A DNA stretch of 36,724 bases, taken from assembly GCA_028817225.1 (NCBI GenBank), contig JAPPQC010000039.1, positions 1 through 36,724 of the forward strand, given 5' to 3'. Origin of the DNA: Gammaproteobacteria bacterium (GTDB lineage: Bacteria; Pseudomonadota; Gammaproteobacteria; Poriferisulfidales; Oxydemutatoraceae). Under the pieces are notes generated by a model. That model was not told the DNA's origin. It did no database searches and saw only the letters and a list, made by a program, of their open reading frames with translations. Of the stretch, positions 8,217-17,371 are shown piece by piece (within the stretch, counting starts at the first letter, position 1; the number at the start of each line of letters is the position of its first letter). Made by a program: the position numbers and the translations under genes.

Positions 8217-8858
8217 TCAATAATACCAGTTTTTTTTGATTTCAACACTCGGCCTATGATTTTTTGCGGCCTGAATGCTTGCAATTACTTGACGGCGGGT
8301 ATTGGGTGACTGTACGCCGATACGCGAGATCAACTCCCAGGGAAATCGCCGTTCAATCAGAAATTCTGCCTGTTTGCCCTCTTTGTGTCGGCTCCAATGC
8401 TGTGCCTGAACGGATTCCCAATTAATCTTTTCCAATTCCGCCAAATTACAGTAATCCTCAAAGTAGGAAGTGCCAGCATTTGAACATGTAAATGCCCAAC
8501 GTTGATTGTGTTCCTCTGCCCAGGAAACTGTTTGCCGCAGGTCTGCCTCTAAGTGAACAATGGGGACTTGCCCATCATGATAAGACAATTCCTGATGATT
8601 ACTTTTGTGAATCAGAAACAGCATGACAGACCGCGGACAAAAATAAAACGGCACACAGTACCCAACATGTAAATCAGGATGGCTGGACAGGTTCAACGCA
8701 AGGCGGCGCTCCTTGATGCCCCCCATGCCGATAGTAGTGCCCGGTCGCCCGCTTCGACTGATTTCCGCATCGCACCAGAGAAAACCGTCTTTGACAATCG
8801 AAGGCAACCGGTCAACATGGACAATATGATAGATTTTTGGATTGCGGGGAACAGGCAC
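8217..8858 (-). CDS. darT: DarT-type toxin: DNA thymidine ADP-ribosyltransferase
   Basis: DarT uses NAD+ to ADP-ribosylate thymidine in single-stranded DNA, blocking replication, and acts in phage defence. The 213-aa product has the family start PVPRNPKIYHIVHVDRLPSI, the GIKERRLAL segment (47-55), CVPFYFCPRSVML (68-80) and the catalytic-type glutamate in QAEFLIE (Glu165, inferred from the family). I chose GTG 8858, giving MPVPRNP, the usual family start; an upstream ATG at 8945 would add 29 residues overlapping the preceding gene. The GTG shares one base with the stop codon of that gene. Family length is about 210 aa, so the gene looks intact. Confidence 0.92.
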   Translation of the reverse strand: MPVPRNPKIYHIVHVDRLPSIVKDGFLWCDAEISRSGRPGTTIGMGGIKERRLALNLSSHPDLHVGYCVPFYFCPRSVMLFLIHKSNHQELSYHDGQVPIVHLEADLRQTVSWAEEHNQRWAFTCSNAGTSYFEDYCNLAELEKINWESVQAQHWSRHKEGKQAEFLIERRFPWELISRIGVQSPNTRRQVIASIQAAKNHRPSVEIKKNWYY

Positions 8859-9325
8859 TAATCTTGCCGCCCTTTGGAGGACGACCCCGAAATGATGTCC
8901 GACAATCCGTGCGGGATGTTCAGTTGATTGAGAACATCCAGCCATCTGTCGCCGAAAGCATAGACTTTCTTTTGATATTCTTTAACGATGTGTTGTTTCT
9001 CCGCCAATGACAGATTCTTGTATCCGGGGTGAAAATGTCCGAATCCCGAGCCTGGAATTCTCTGAGGACCTTGCCGGATAACCAGAGATTGAATTTCAGG
9101 GGCACGGACACCTTGCACAGTGCACTGCCTAATCATCTCTGCCATCGTCCCGAGCGTTTTCCCTATCAAGCCCGGAAAGCGGCGCCCTTTTTGTACAGGG
9201 AAACCAATGGACTTTGCCAAGCCCGCGTAAGTAATCGGCTTGTCCTCAATCTCAGGCGAAAGGACGCGCCCAACCAAAAAGGCAAGCACGTCTTCAGCAA
9301 ATTTTTCATGGTCAATAGCAGCCAT
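8858..9325 (-). CDS. Unknown 155-aa protein encoded with DarT
   Basis: I do not recognise a named family. The protein is soluble, with no signal peptide or membrane segment. It has an N-terminal helix, then ITYAGLAKSIGFP, which resembles a small winged-helix or helix-turn-helix element, a middle LGTMAEMIRQC helix, EIQSLVIRQG, and a glycine-rich IPGSGFGHFHPGY loop. The start is well supported by GGAG 8 nt before the ATG. The stop codon overlaps the darT start by one base, so the two are probably co-translated. Lower-GC codon use matches darT and darG. It could be a regulator of the locus, a third toxin-antitoxin component or a separate defence protein. Confidence 0.75.
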   Translation of the reverse strand: MAAIDHEKFAEDVLAFLVGRVLSPEIEDKPITYAGLAKSIGFPVQKGRRFPGLIGKTLGTMAEMIRQCTVQGVRAPEIQSLVIRQGPQRIPGSGFGHFHPGYKNLSLAEKQHIVKEYQKKVYAFGDRWLDVLNQLNIPHGLSDIISGSSSKGRQD

Positions 9326-9369
9326 TTGAAAATCTCCAACTGGTAATCAATACCGATAACACTCCGGAT

Positions 9370-10557
9370 TCAATGTTCCCCCGGCCCCGCCTCGTGGAAC
9401 AAGTCAGTATAACTCTGATAAATATACCTCCGGTTGCGCGCCCTGCCGGTCATTTCGTTCAGGATGCCGCTGTCGGCCATTCTCATGACCAGATCGTTGG
9501 CCGCCTGGTAACTCATGCCGATTAAATCCTGCACATCGCCAACCGAGACAATCGGGTGTTCGTAAAGATGTTCCAGCACGCGGTGGCCGTTGCCGGCGAC
9601 GCGGCCCAGGTTTTCGGTTACCGCGCGTCTGTGCCCTTCCCGAAGAGCGAGCACCTGCCGGGCCGTGTCGGTTGCCTGCCGGCTTACTTCCAGCACCCCG
9701 CGCAGGAAAAAGGCGAGCCATTCTTCCCATGTCCCTGCATCGCGCACGGATTGCAACTGCTCGTAATACTGCCGCTGGTGCCGCCTGAAAAAATACGACA
9801 GATACAGCACCGGTTTCAGCAAAACCCTGTTTTCGCAAAGAAGAAAGGTAATCAGCAGCCTGCCGACACGGCCATTGCCGTCGCGGAACGGATGGATGGT
9901 CTCGAACTGGGCGTGAGCCAGGCCGATTTTTATCAACAACGGCAATTCCGTGTCGCGGTGCAGAAATTGCTCCATATCCGCCATCATCTGCGGCACCTTG
10001 TCCGGCGGCGGCGGGACAAAAGTGGCCTCTTGCACCGTGCAGCCGTGGGAGCCAATCCAGTTCTGCCGCTCCCGCAACTCTCCCGGCGAGCGGTCGGCGC
10101 CACGCACTCCTTGCAGCAGCCGCCGGTGAATTTCCCGAATCAGGCGGATGGAGACGGCAGCGCCATCAAGACATTCCAGGCCGTAATTCATTGCGTTGAT
10201 ATAGTTCACCACTTCATCAACATCTTTCGGACGATCGGGCTGAAGTATCTTCGCTTCCGCCGCCAGAACATCCTGCAACGAACTTTGTGTCCCTTCAATC
10301 TGGCTTGACAACACCGCCTCTTTCCTGACATACATCAGGACGAATAAATCCGGGTGTGGCAGCGTTTGAATGGAGCCGTCCAGACGGCCCAATGCCCTGT
10401 CGGCCTTGGAGAGCAGAACCTGCAATTCCTTATTCATGCGGACGGGCGGGTCGGGCGGCAAGGCCGACGGGATGAACGCCCGGTAGCCTTTCGGGTGCAT
10501 CACATATTGCCCTGCTCTGGATAAGTTTTCAGGATGTTTTTTTGGAAATTTCGCCAT
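9370..10557 (-). CDS. Fic-domain protein (AMP-transferase) with C-terminal winged helix
   Basis: This 395-aa protein has the complete Fic catalytic motif HPFRDGNGR at 222-230, which in active members transfers AMP from ATP to a hydroxyl side chain of a target protein. An N-terminal inhibitory helix motif, SSQIEG at 84-89 (S/T-x3-E-G/N), marks it as the self-inhibited class that carries its own inhibitory helix. The C-terminus (about 315-385, ERVLEHLYEHPIV-like helix, then GDVQDLIGMSYQAANDLV) looks like a winged helix, common in this Fic subgroup. ATG has AAGG 10 nt upstream. It is 44 nt upstream of the 155-aa gene, and the palindrome array begins 34 bp before its start codon. Confidence 0.9.
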   Translation of the reverse strand: MAKFPKKHPENLSRAGQYVMHPKGYRAFIPSALPPDPPVRMNKELQVLLSKADRALGRLDGSIQTLPHPDLFVLMYVRKEAVLSSQIEGTQSSLQDVLAAEAKILQPDRPKDVDEVVNYINAMNYGLECLDGAAVSIRLIREIHRRLLQGVRGADRSPGELRERQNWIGSHGCTVQEATFVPPPPDKVPQMMADMEQFLHRDTELPLLIKIGLAHAQFETIHPFRDGNGRVGRLLITFLLCENRVLLKPVLYLSYFFRRHQRQYYEQLQSVRDAGTWEEWLAFFLRGVLEVSRQATDTARQVLALREGHRRAVTENLGRVAGNGHRVLEHLYEHPIVSVGDVQDLIGMSYQAANDLVMRMADSGILNEMTGRARNRRYIYQSYTDLFHEAGPGEH

Positions 10558-10591
10558 TATTCAGTGCCTTGTATATGGCGCTTCCCCGGTT

Positions 10592-10820
10592 CCATATTCA
10601 AGGCTGCCTTGAATATAGAGGAAAATCTCTCCATATTCAAGGCTACCTTGAATATGGGGCCTTAATTGCCCTATATTCAAGGCAGCCTTGAATATAGGGC
10701 GTCAGTTGCTCCATATTCAGGGCTACCTTGAATACAGGACGCCAGTTGCTCCATATTCAAGGCTACCTTGAATATAGGCCGCCAGTTGCTCCATATTCAG
10801 GGTAGCCTTGAATACAGAGG
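10592..10820. repeat. Array of six palindromes at 40-bp spacing between gltX and fic
   Basis: Six units share the core ATATTCAAGG, a 3-nt centre, then CCTTGAATAT. Their centres lie at 10605, 10644, 10684, 10724, 10764 and 10804, so spacing is 39 and then exactly 40 bp four times. Arms range from 10 bp to 15 bp (unit 3: 10668-10682 with 10686-10700), with single changes in units 4 and 6. The central triplets on the + strand are CTG, CTA, CAG, CTA, CTA and TAG, so units 3 and 6 are inverted. The 13-nt spacers between the last four units are near identical (ending CAGTTGCT). The array occupies the whole gap between the gltX stop and the fic leader. Confidence 0.92.
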
Positions 10821-10850
10821 CAGCCGATTCCGCCGCCACCGCCCAATCAC

Positions 10851-12239
10851 CTACATCTCCAGCAACCGCCGTATCCGCGCAAGGCAGCGGTCTTTGCCGA
10901 GCCACTCCATCACCAAACTGATGTCGGGGCCGGGGGCGCCAGCGGTCAGGGCGTAGCGCAGTGGTTTGCCGAGTTTGCCCATCGGGATGTTCAGGTCTTT
11001 CAGCGTTTCGGACAGGGTTTGTTTCAATGCGTCGCCGCGCCATTGCGCGACCGTTTCCAGCGCCGTGAGCAGGCGGCTTAAGTACGAACGCGCGTCGTCG
11101 GTCGCGTGCTTGCGCGCCGCCGCCGCGTCATAGGTGATTTCATCCTTGTACAGAAAAACCATGCCCTGCGCCATCGCCTGCAAGGTCGGATGGCGCGACT
11201 TCATCGCCTCCGCCACGGCTTCCAGCGCGGGGCCTTGCGCGGGGTCGCAGCCGAGCGAGCGCAGGCGCGCGGCCAAATCATCCGCCAACGACTCCGGCGG
11301 CGTTTGCGCCAGATAGTGGCCGTTCAGCCAATCAAGTTTGGCCGGATCGAAGGCGGCGGCGGATGCGTTCAGGCCGCCGAAATTGAAGCACTCCACCATC
11401 TCGTCCAGTGAAAACACTTCCTGGTCGCCGTGCGCCCAGCCGAGGCGCACCAGGCAGTTCAGCAGCGCCGCCGGCAGATAGCCCTGCTCGCGGTATTGCG
11501 CGACACCCGGCGCGCCGGTGCGCTTTGACAGCCGCGCGCCCTGTTGGTCGAGTATCAGCGGCACATGCGCGTAGTCCGGCGGCGTCGCGCCGAGCGCACG
11601 GAAGATGTTGATCTGGCGCGGCGTGTTGCTCAAATGGTCGTCGCCGCGAATCACATGCGTGATGGCCATGTCCATGTCGTCCACGACGACCGTCAGGTTG
11701 TAGGTCGGCGCGCCGTCGGCACGCGCAATCACCAGGTCGTCGAGTTCGCCGTTGGCGGTCTCGACATCGCCGTGCACATGGTCGCGAAAGACCACCGCGC
11801 CTTCCTGAGGATTCTTGAAACGCACCACCGGCTCAACGCCGGCGCGCGGCGCGCGGCCCTCGCGGCAGCGCCCGTCGTAACGCGGCTTGACACCTTTGGC
11901 GAGTTGTTCGCGGCGCAGCGCGTCGAGTTCGTCGCGGGTGCAGTAGCAGTGATACGCCTTGCCTTCGTCGAGCAGGCGCGCGATGACTTCCGCATAACGC
12001 GCCATCCTGCGGCTCTGGTAGAAAGGGCCTTCGTCCCAATCCAGCCCGAGCCACGCCAGCCCGTCGCAAATCGCGTCCGCCGACTCCTTGCTTGAGCGTT
12101 CGTTGTCGGTGTCCTCGATGCGCAGCACAAACGCGCCGTCGTGATGCCGCGCGTAAAGCCACGCAAACAACGCGGTGCGCACGCTGCCCGCGTGCAACAC
12201 GCCGGTCGGGCTGGGCGCGAAGCGCGTGCGGACTTTCAT
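10851..12239 (-). CDS. gltX: Glutamyl-tRNA synthetase
   Basis: This 462-aa class I synthetase charges tRNA-Glu. RTRFAPSPTGVLHAGS at the N-terminus holds the HIGH-type ATP motif (here HAGS), LRIEDTDNERS follows, and GARLSKRTGA is the KMSKS-type loop. CYCTRDEL marks the inserted tRNA-acceptor region. The ATG at 12239 lies exactly where the family begins (MKVRTRFAPS); longer upstream readings run through pgpA. Its start overlaps the pgpA stop (ATGA), so translation is coupled. The palindrome array begins 31 nt after its stop codon. Confidence 0.95.
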   Translation of the reverse strand: MKVRTRFAPSPTGVLHAGSVRTALFAWLYARHHDGAFVLRIEDTDNERSSKESADAICDGLAWLGLDWDEGPFYQSRRMARYAEVIARLLDEGKAYHCYCTRDELDALRREQLAKGVKPRYDGRCREGRAPRAGVEPVVRFKNPQEGAVVFRDHVHGDVETANGELDDLVIARADGAPTYNLTVVVDDMDMAITHVIRGDDHLSNTPRQINIFRALGATPPDYAHVPLILDQQGARLSKRTGAPGVAQYREQGYLPAALLNCLVRLGWAHGDQEVFSLDEMVECFNFGGLNASAAAFDPAKLDWLNGHYLAQTPPESLADDLAARLRSLGCDPAQGPALEAVAEAMKSRHPTLQAMAQGMVFLYKDEITYDAAAARKHATDDARSYLSRLLTALETVAQWRGDALKQTLSETLKDLNIPMGKLGKPLRYALTAGAPGPDISLVMEWLGKDRCLARIRRLLEM

Positions 12240-12730
12240 GCGCCGGCGACCCACAGCAGCGCCTGCATCACGGCGACGGTGAAAACACCGGCGAGCAGGT
12301 CGTCCAGCATGATGCCGAAACCGCCGGCGACATGGCGGTCGGCCCAACTGATGGGCCACGGCTTCAGCACATCCAGCGCGCGAAACAGCAGAAACGCCAG
12401 CACAAGCCACACCCAGCCGCCGGGCGCGTCAACGGGCAGATGAAAAAGGCCGAGCAACATGCCGGCAATCTCGTCAACGACGATGGCACGGTGGTCGTGC
12501 ACGCCGAGCGCCGCGCTGGTGAAACCGGCGGCGGCGACGCCGACCGCGAACAGCGCCGCGACCGCCGCAAGATAGGCCCACGCCGGCAGGCCGGCCATCA
12601 GCCAGTACAGCGGAAACGCCAGCAGCGTGCCGAGCGTGCCGGGCGCGATGGGCGCCAGGCCCGCGCCGAAGCCCAGCGACAAAACATGCACCGGGTGGCG
12701 CAACATGAAACGGAGGTCGGGCTTTGTCAT
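12236..12730 (-). CDS. pgpA: Phosphatidylglycerophosphatase A
   Basis: PgpA (164 aa) is an inner-membrane enzyme that removes the phosphate from phosphatidylglycerol phosphate. The APGTLGTLLAFP segment, VVDEIAGMLLG and FRALDVLKPWPISWADR are family signatures, with hydrophobic segments at about 40-65, 95-118 and 140-160. It is the usual neighbour of thiL. Its ATG shares one base with the stop of the nusB-thiL gene, and its stop overlaps gltX. Confidence 0.93.
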   Translation of the reverse strand: MTKPDLRFMLRHPVHVLSLGFGAGLAPIAPGTLGTLLAFPLYWLMAGLPAWAYLAAVAALFAVGVAAAGFTSAALGVHDHRAIVVDEIAGMLLGLFHLPVDAPGGWVWLVLAFLLFRALDVLKPWPISWADRHVAGGFGIMLDDLLAGVFTVAVMQALLWVAGA

Positions 12731-14106
12731 CAGCGAAAGTGGTCGTGGCCGGGCGAACGCGGCAGTTCCACCGCGTCGCCGCGGAAGGTGCAGCGCAGCC
12801 CCGTCTGCGCGGTGATGCGCCCGATGCGGGTGACGCCGGATGCACCGGCGGCTTTCAGGGATTTCTGGAGTTCGTCAAAACGCCCGTCGTCCATCGTGAA
12901 CAGCAGTTCGTAGTCGTCGCCGTAGGTCAGCGCCGACAGCCAGTCGGCGGCGGTGTCGCAGCAGTCGCGGAATGTCCGCGACACCGGAATCTGCTCCATC
13001 GCAACCTCGCAGCCGACGCCGCCGGCGTCGAGCAGCCGCGACAAGTCCATGAAAACGCCGTCCGAGACATCCATCGCCGCGCTTGCATACTGCGCGACCA
13101 GTCGCCCTTCGGCGACGCGCGGTGAAGGCCGCGCCGCCCTGCGGCGGCAGGCGTCGGCGGCGGCGCCGCCGCAGCGGTTCAGGCGGCCTGCGCGGCGCGC
13201 CGCGAGGCCGGCGTCGCCGACGGCGCCGGTCAGGTAAATGCCGTCGCCGTCGCGCGCGCCGGCGCGGGTCATGCATTCGCCGGGCGCCGTGCCAATCAAC
13301 TGCACCGTAACCGACAGCGGCCCGCGCGCGGTGTCGCCGCCGACGAGGCTGACCTTGCACGAATCGGCGAGCGCAAAAAACCCGCCGGCGAAACGCGACA
13401 CCCAGTCCTCGTCGGCGCGCGGCAGCGTCAGCACCAGCAGCGCCCAGCGCGGCACCGCGCCCATCGCCGCGATGTCGCTCAGATTAACCGCCAGCGCCTT
13501 GTGGCCGATGTCGCCGGCATCGGCGTCGGCGTTGAAATGCGTGCCGGCGACCAGCGTGTCGGCGGCCACCACCAGCGGCTCCGAAACCGGGCCGAGCACC
13601 GCGGCGTCGTCGCCGATGCCGACGACGACCGCGTCGTCGCCGGACTCGCGCACAAGATGCGCCCGCACCAGTTGTTCCTCGCCGACGGCGCCGCCGCTGC
13701 AACGCTTCGCCAGGCGGTCGAGAACGCCGTTGACAAAGCGGTAGCCCTGGTCGGCGCCGTATTTCCTGGCAAGGCGGACGGCTTCGGTGATGGCGACGGC
13801 GGAGTCAATGTCGTCGCGGCACAGAATCTCGTAGGCCGCGTTGCGGACAATCGCGCGCTCAATCGGGTCCACGCTTTCAAGCGGCATGTCCATGCACTGC
13901 TGAAGTTCGCCGTCCGCCGTGCCGTTAATGGCGGCGCGCAGCAATTCGGTGAAATAACCGGCGTCGGCCTTGCCGTAGTCGTCGTCGGCGGCGAACTGCG
14001 CGCTGATTTCATCGAAGTCCTGGCCGGTCATCTGCCACTGATAGACGGCCTGTATCGCCAGCCGCCGCGCGCGGCTGCGGGCGTGGAACAGCAGGTGGTC
14101 GCTCAT
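12730..14106 (-). CDS. NusB-ThiL fusion: antitermination factor joined to thiamine-monophosphate kinase
   Basis: One open frame of 458 aa covers two normally separate proteins. Residues 1-about 138 are NusB (ARRLAIQAVYQWQMTG, DPIERAIVRNAAYEIL, RFVNGVLDRLAKR), which binds boxA RNA with NusE. Residues about 142-458 are ThiL (VVVGIGDDAAVLG 161-172, DTLVAGTHF 183-191, LVGGDTARGPL 254-264, AMDVSDG), which phosphorylates thiamine phosphate to the diphosphate. The only linker is about CSGGAVGEEQ, and ThiL lacks its own ATG. A GTG codon at 13668, preceded by GAGGAA, could allow internal initiation but would start inside the first ThiL element. In most proteobacteria nusB and thiL are adjacent separate genes. 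A sequencing error that removed a stop codon is possible but would have to preserve both frames. Confidence 0.85.
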   Translation of the reverse strand: MSDHLLFHARSRARRLAIQAVYQWQMTGQDFDEISAQFAADDDYGKADAGYFTELLRAAINGTADGELQQCMDMPLESVDPIERAIVRNAAYEILCRDDIDSAVAITEAVRLARKYGADQGYRFVNGVLDRLAKRCSGGAVGEEQLVRAHLVRESGDDAVVVGIGDDAAVLGPVSEPLVVAADTLVAGTHFNADADAGDIGHKALAVNLSDIAAMGAVPRWALLVLTLPRADEDWVSRFAGGFFALADSCKVSLVGGDTARGPLSVTVQLIGTAPGECMTRAGARDGDGIYLTGAVGDAGLAARRAGRLNRCGGAAADACRRRAARPSPRVAEGRLVAQYASAAMDVSDGVFMDLSRLLDAGGVGCEVAMEQIPVSRTFRDCCDTAADWLSALTYGDDYELLFTMDDGRFDELQKSLKAAGASGVTRIGRITAQTGLRCTFRGDAVELPRSPGHDHFR

Positions 14107-14140
14107 CAATCCGCGCCCGTCAGCCGCCGCAGCCCCGGCG

Positions 14141-14605
14141 TCAGCCGAGACGCCGCAGCAGGCAGGCCATTTCCAGCGCCGCCAGCGCCGCCTCGGCGCC
14201 GCGGTTTCTGTCGGCGCCCGCGCGCGCCATGGCCTGCTCCGCGTTGTCCGCCGCGAGCACGCCGAACCCGACCGGCACGCCGGTGTCGAGAATAACGCGG
14301 GCGATGCCGCGGCTGCATTCGCGCACGACATGGTCGAAGTGCGGCGTCTGCCCGCGGATAACGCAGCCGACGGCGACGATGCCGGCGTAACGCCCGGCGT
14401 CGGCGCAGCGGCTCGCGGCCAGCGGAATTTCAAACGCGCCCGGCACGCGCACGATGTCGGCGCCCGGCGCGTTGTGCTCGCGCAGCGCGCGCAGCGCGCC
14501 ATCCATCAGGCTTTCGACGATTTGCGGGTTGTAACGCGAGGCGACGATGCAAAACCGCGCGCCGCCGCCGTCGGGCCGCGCCTCAATCAGGCGGTTGTCA
14601 GCCAT
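14141..14605 (-). CDS. ribH: 6,7-dimethyl-8-ribityllumazine synthase
   Basis: RibH (154 aa) condenses the RibB product with the pyrimidine precursor in riboflavin synthesis and forms a 60-mer or smaller shell. Family features are [35 protein letters not shown] (catalytic His) and [15 protein letters not shown]. It overlaps ribB by 8 nt and lies 34 nt before the nusB part of the fusion gene, the classic ribB-ribH-nusB order. Confidence 0.95.
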   Translation of the reverse strand: MADNRLIEARPDGGGARFCIVASRYNPQIVESLMDGALRALREHNAPGADIVRVPGAFEIPLAASRCADAGRYAGIVAVGCVIRGQTPHFDHVVRECSRGIARVILDTGVPVGFGVLAADNAEQAMARAGADRNRGAEAALAALEMACLLRRLG

Positions 14606-15227
14606 CGGCGCGCGCCTCGCGTTCGGAGCGGTAGCGTATCAGGTCCTCGACCGTGCCGATCTTCAGCCGGTGGCGGCGCGCGAAGCCCTCCAGATCGGCG
14701 CGCCGCGCCATCGAGCCGTCTTCCTTCAGAATCTCGACGATAACCGCCGCCGGTTCGGCGGCGCCGGCAAGCCGCGCCAGATCGCAGCCGGCCTCGGTGT
14801 GCCCGGCGCGGGTCAGCACGCCGCCCGGCTGCGCCATCAGCGGGAAGACATGCCCGGGCCGGCTGACATCGCCGGGGGCCGCGCCCGGCGCTATCGCGGT
14901 GCGGATGGTGTGCGCCCTGTCGGGCGCCGAGATGCCGGTGCTGACGCCGTCGCTTGCGTCAATCGAGACGGTGAAGTTGGTCGCCAGGCGGTCGTCGGTG
15001 CCGGCGACCATCAGCGGCAGGTCAAGACGCCGGCAACGCTCGCGCGTCAGCGTCAGGCAGACCAGCCCGCGCCCGTGGGTAATCATGAAATTAACCGCCT
15101 GCGGCGTGACCCGCTCCGCCGCCATCACCAGGTCGCCCTCGTTTTCGCGGTCCTCGCCGTCCATGATGATGACCATCCGCCCGTCGCGGACATCGGCGAC
15201 CAGTTCCTCGACGGTTGCGCTCGGCAT
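14598..15227 (-). CDS. ribB: 3,4-dihydroxy-2-butanone 4-phosphate synthase
   Basis: RibB (209 aa) converts ribulose 5-phosphate to the 4-carbon riboflavin precursor. The acidic metal-binding motif [16 protein letters not shown] and the [16 protein letters not shown] segment are present. The protein ends after this domain, so it is a stand-alone RibB rather than the RibBA fusion seen in many bacteria; no ribA is in the window. GTG 15230, one codon earlier, is an alternative start. The gene begins 18 nt after eno, with no room for an FMN riboswitch. Confidence 0.94.
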   Translation of the reverse strand: MPSATVEELVADVRDGRMVIIMDGEDRENEGDLVMAAERVTPQAVNFMITHGRGLVCLTLTRERCRRLDLPLMVAGTDDRLATNFTVSIDASDGVSTGISAPDRAHTIRTAIAPGAAPGDVSRPGHVFPLMAQPGGVLTRAGHTEAGCDLARLAGAAEPAAVIVEILKEDGSMARRADLEGFARRHRLKIGTVEDLIRYRSEREARADG

Positions 15228-15245
15228 CACATCCGGCGGGCGGGT

Positions 15246-16541
15246 TCACGCCTGCGGCGGCGACAGGAACCGCTCGAACACCGCGCGCCCGGCAAACCCG
15301 GCGTCCCGCCCCAGCCCTTCCTCGATGCGAATCAACTGGTTGTATTTGGCGACGCGGTCGGTGCGGCACAGCGACCCGGTCTTGATCTGGCCGACGCCGG
15401 TCGCCACCGCGAGGTCGGCGATGGACACATCCTCGGTCTCACCGGAACGGTGCGACATCACGCAGTTGTAGCCTGCGTTTTGCGCCAGTTCAACCGCCGC
15501 CAGCGTCTCGCTCAGGGTGCCAATCTGGTTCGGCTTGATCAGCACCGAGTTGGCGACGCCCATCTCGATGCCCTTCTTGATGATTTCGGTGTTGGTGACG
15601 AACAGGTCGTCGCCGACCAGTTGAATCTTGTCGTCCAGTTTGCGGGTCATCGCCCGCCAGCCGTCCCAGTCGTCCTCGGCCATGCCGTCCTCGATGGAGA
15701 TGATCGGGTATTTGCCGGCCCATTCGGCCAGGCACTCGATGAAGGCGGCGCTGTCGTAGTGGCGCTTCTCCGACGGCAAACGGTAAAAGCCGCCGTCGAA
15801 CAACTCCGAACTGGCGACATCAAGCGCCAGAAAAATGTCTTCGCCCGGACGGTAGCCACTGACCTCGACGGCTTCCAGGATCATCTCGATGGCGGCCTCG
15901 TTGGACTCCAGGTCGGGCGCGACGCCGCCCTCGTCGCCGACGGTCGTGCTGAAGCCGCGCTTGTCCAGCACGCGGTTCAGCGAATAGAAAATCTCGGCGC
16001 CGATGCGGATGGTCTCGCGCACATCGCCGCCGCCGAGCGGCACAATCATGAATTCCTGGATGTCCACATTGTTGCTGGCGTGCGAGCCGCCGTTCAGGAT
16101 GTTGATCATCGGCACCGGCAGCAGCGGCACGCTGCCGGCGGCGAGGTGGCGGTGCAGCGGGACGCCCTCGATGGCGGCGCCGGCCTTCGCCGCCGCCAGC
16201 GACACCGCCAGAATCGCGTTGGCGCCGAGGCGGCTTTTGTTTTCGGTGCCGTCGAGTTCAATCATCGCGTCGTCCAGCGCGCGCTGCTCCTGCACCGCCA
16301 TGCCGACCAGCGCATCGCGGATCTCGGTGTTGACATTGGTGACGGCGTTGCGCACGCCGCGCCCGTGAAAACGCTTCTTGTCGCCGTCGCGCAACTCGGC
16401 GGCTTCGAGCGAGCCGGTGGAGGCGCCGGACGGAACCGAGGCGCGCCCGGTCACGCCGCCGGCGACGACCTCGGCCTCGACCGTCGGGTTGCCGCGCGAA
16501 TCAATGATTTCGCGCCCGCGAATGTCGGTTATTTTCTTCAT
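15246..16541 (-). CDS. eno: Enolase
   Basis: Enolase (431 aa, the usual length) interconverts 2-phosphoglycerate and phosphoenolpyruvate in the cytoplasm. Visible motifs include [33 protein letters not shown], the metal ligands in [19 protein letters not shown] and [11 protein letters not shown], then [13 protein letters not shown] and SHRSGETED. It lies 18 nt after kdsA in a run with pyrG; the pyrG-eno link is common in gammaproteobacteria. Confidence 0.97.
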   Translation of the reverse strand: MKKITDIRGREIIDSRGNPTVEAEVVAGGVTGRASVPSGASTGSLEAAELRDGDKKRFHGRGVRNAVTNVNTEIRDALVGMAVQEQRALDDAMIELDGTENKSRLGANAILAVSLAAAKAGAAIEGVPLHRHLAAGSVPLLPVPMINILNGGSHASNNVDIQEFMIVPLGGGDVRETIRIGAEIFYSLNRVLDKRGFSTTVGDEGGVAPDLESNEAAIEMILEAVEVSGYRPGEDIFLALDVASSELFDGGFYRLPSEKRHYDSAAFIECLAEWAGKYPIISIEDGMAEDDWDGWRAMTRKLDDKIQLVGDDLFVTNTEIIKKGIEMGVANSVLIKPNQIGTLSETLAAVELAQNAGYNCVMSHRSGETEDVSIADLAVATGVGQIKTGSLCRTDRVAKYNQLIRIEEGLGRDAGFAGRAVFERFLSPPQA

Positions 16542-16559
16542 GATGACGGGGCGGCGGCG

Positions 16560-17371
16560 TCAGGCCGCCTTGACAACGGTGTCAATCGCCTTCAGTTCCT
16601 CCAGCAGGCCGCGCATCGCGCCGAGGGGCCAGGCGTTGGGGCCGTCGCTCAGCGCGCGTTCGGGGTCGGGATGCGACTCCATGAACACGCCGGCGACGCC
16701 GACGCCGACGGCGGCGCGCGCCAGCGCCGGCACGAACTCGCGCTGGCCGCCGGATTCGCCGCCGCGCGCGCCCGGCAACTGCACCGAGTGGGTCGCGTCG
16801 AAGACAACCGGGCAATCCGTCTCGCGCATGATGACCAGGGAACGCATGTCAGACACCAGGTTATTGTAGCCGAAACTGCACCCCCTTTCACAAACCATCA
16901 ACTGCCGGTTGCCCTCGGCGCGGCCCTTCTCGACGACATTTTTCATTTCCCACGGCGACAGAAACTGCCCCTTCTTCAGGTTGACGGGCCGCCCGGCGCG
17001 CGCGACATTGCGGATGAAGTTCGTCTGGCGGCACAGGAAGGCCGGCGTTTGCAGCACATCCACCACCTGCGCGACCTCGTCGAGCGGCGTGTCCTCGTGC
17101 ACATCGGTCAGCACCGGCACGCCGACCTCGCGCCCGACGCGCTCGAGTATGCGCAGCCCGCGCTCGAAGCCGACGCCGCGAAAACTGTCGTGCGACGAGC
17201 GGTTGGCCTTGTCGAAAGACGACTTGTAGATGAACGGGATGCCGAGGCCGGCGGTGATGTCTTTCAGTTGCGCCGCGGTTTCAAGCGCGAGTTGCTCGCT
17301 TTCAATGACGCAAGGCCCCGAAATCAGGAAAAACGGGCGCCGCCCGCCGACCCGCCAGCCGCACAATTCCA

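Noticed and set aside
10592..10820. CRISPR array
   Set aside because: Units are self-palindromic along their whole length, the 13-nt spacers are similar to each other rather than unique, and no cas genes are present.
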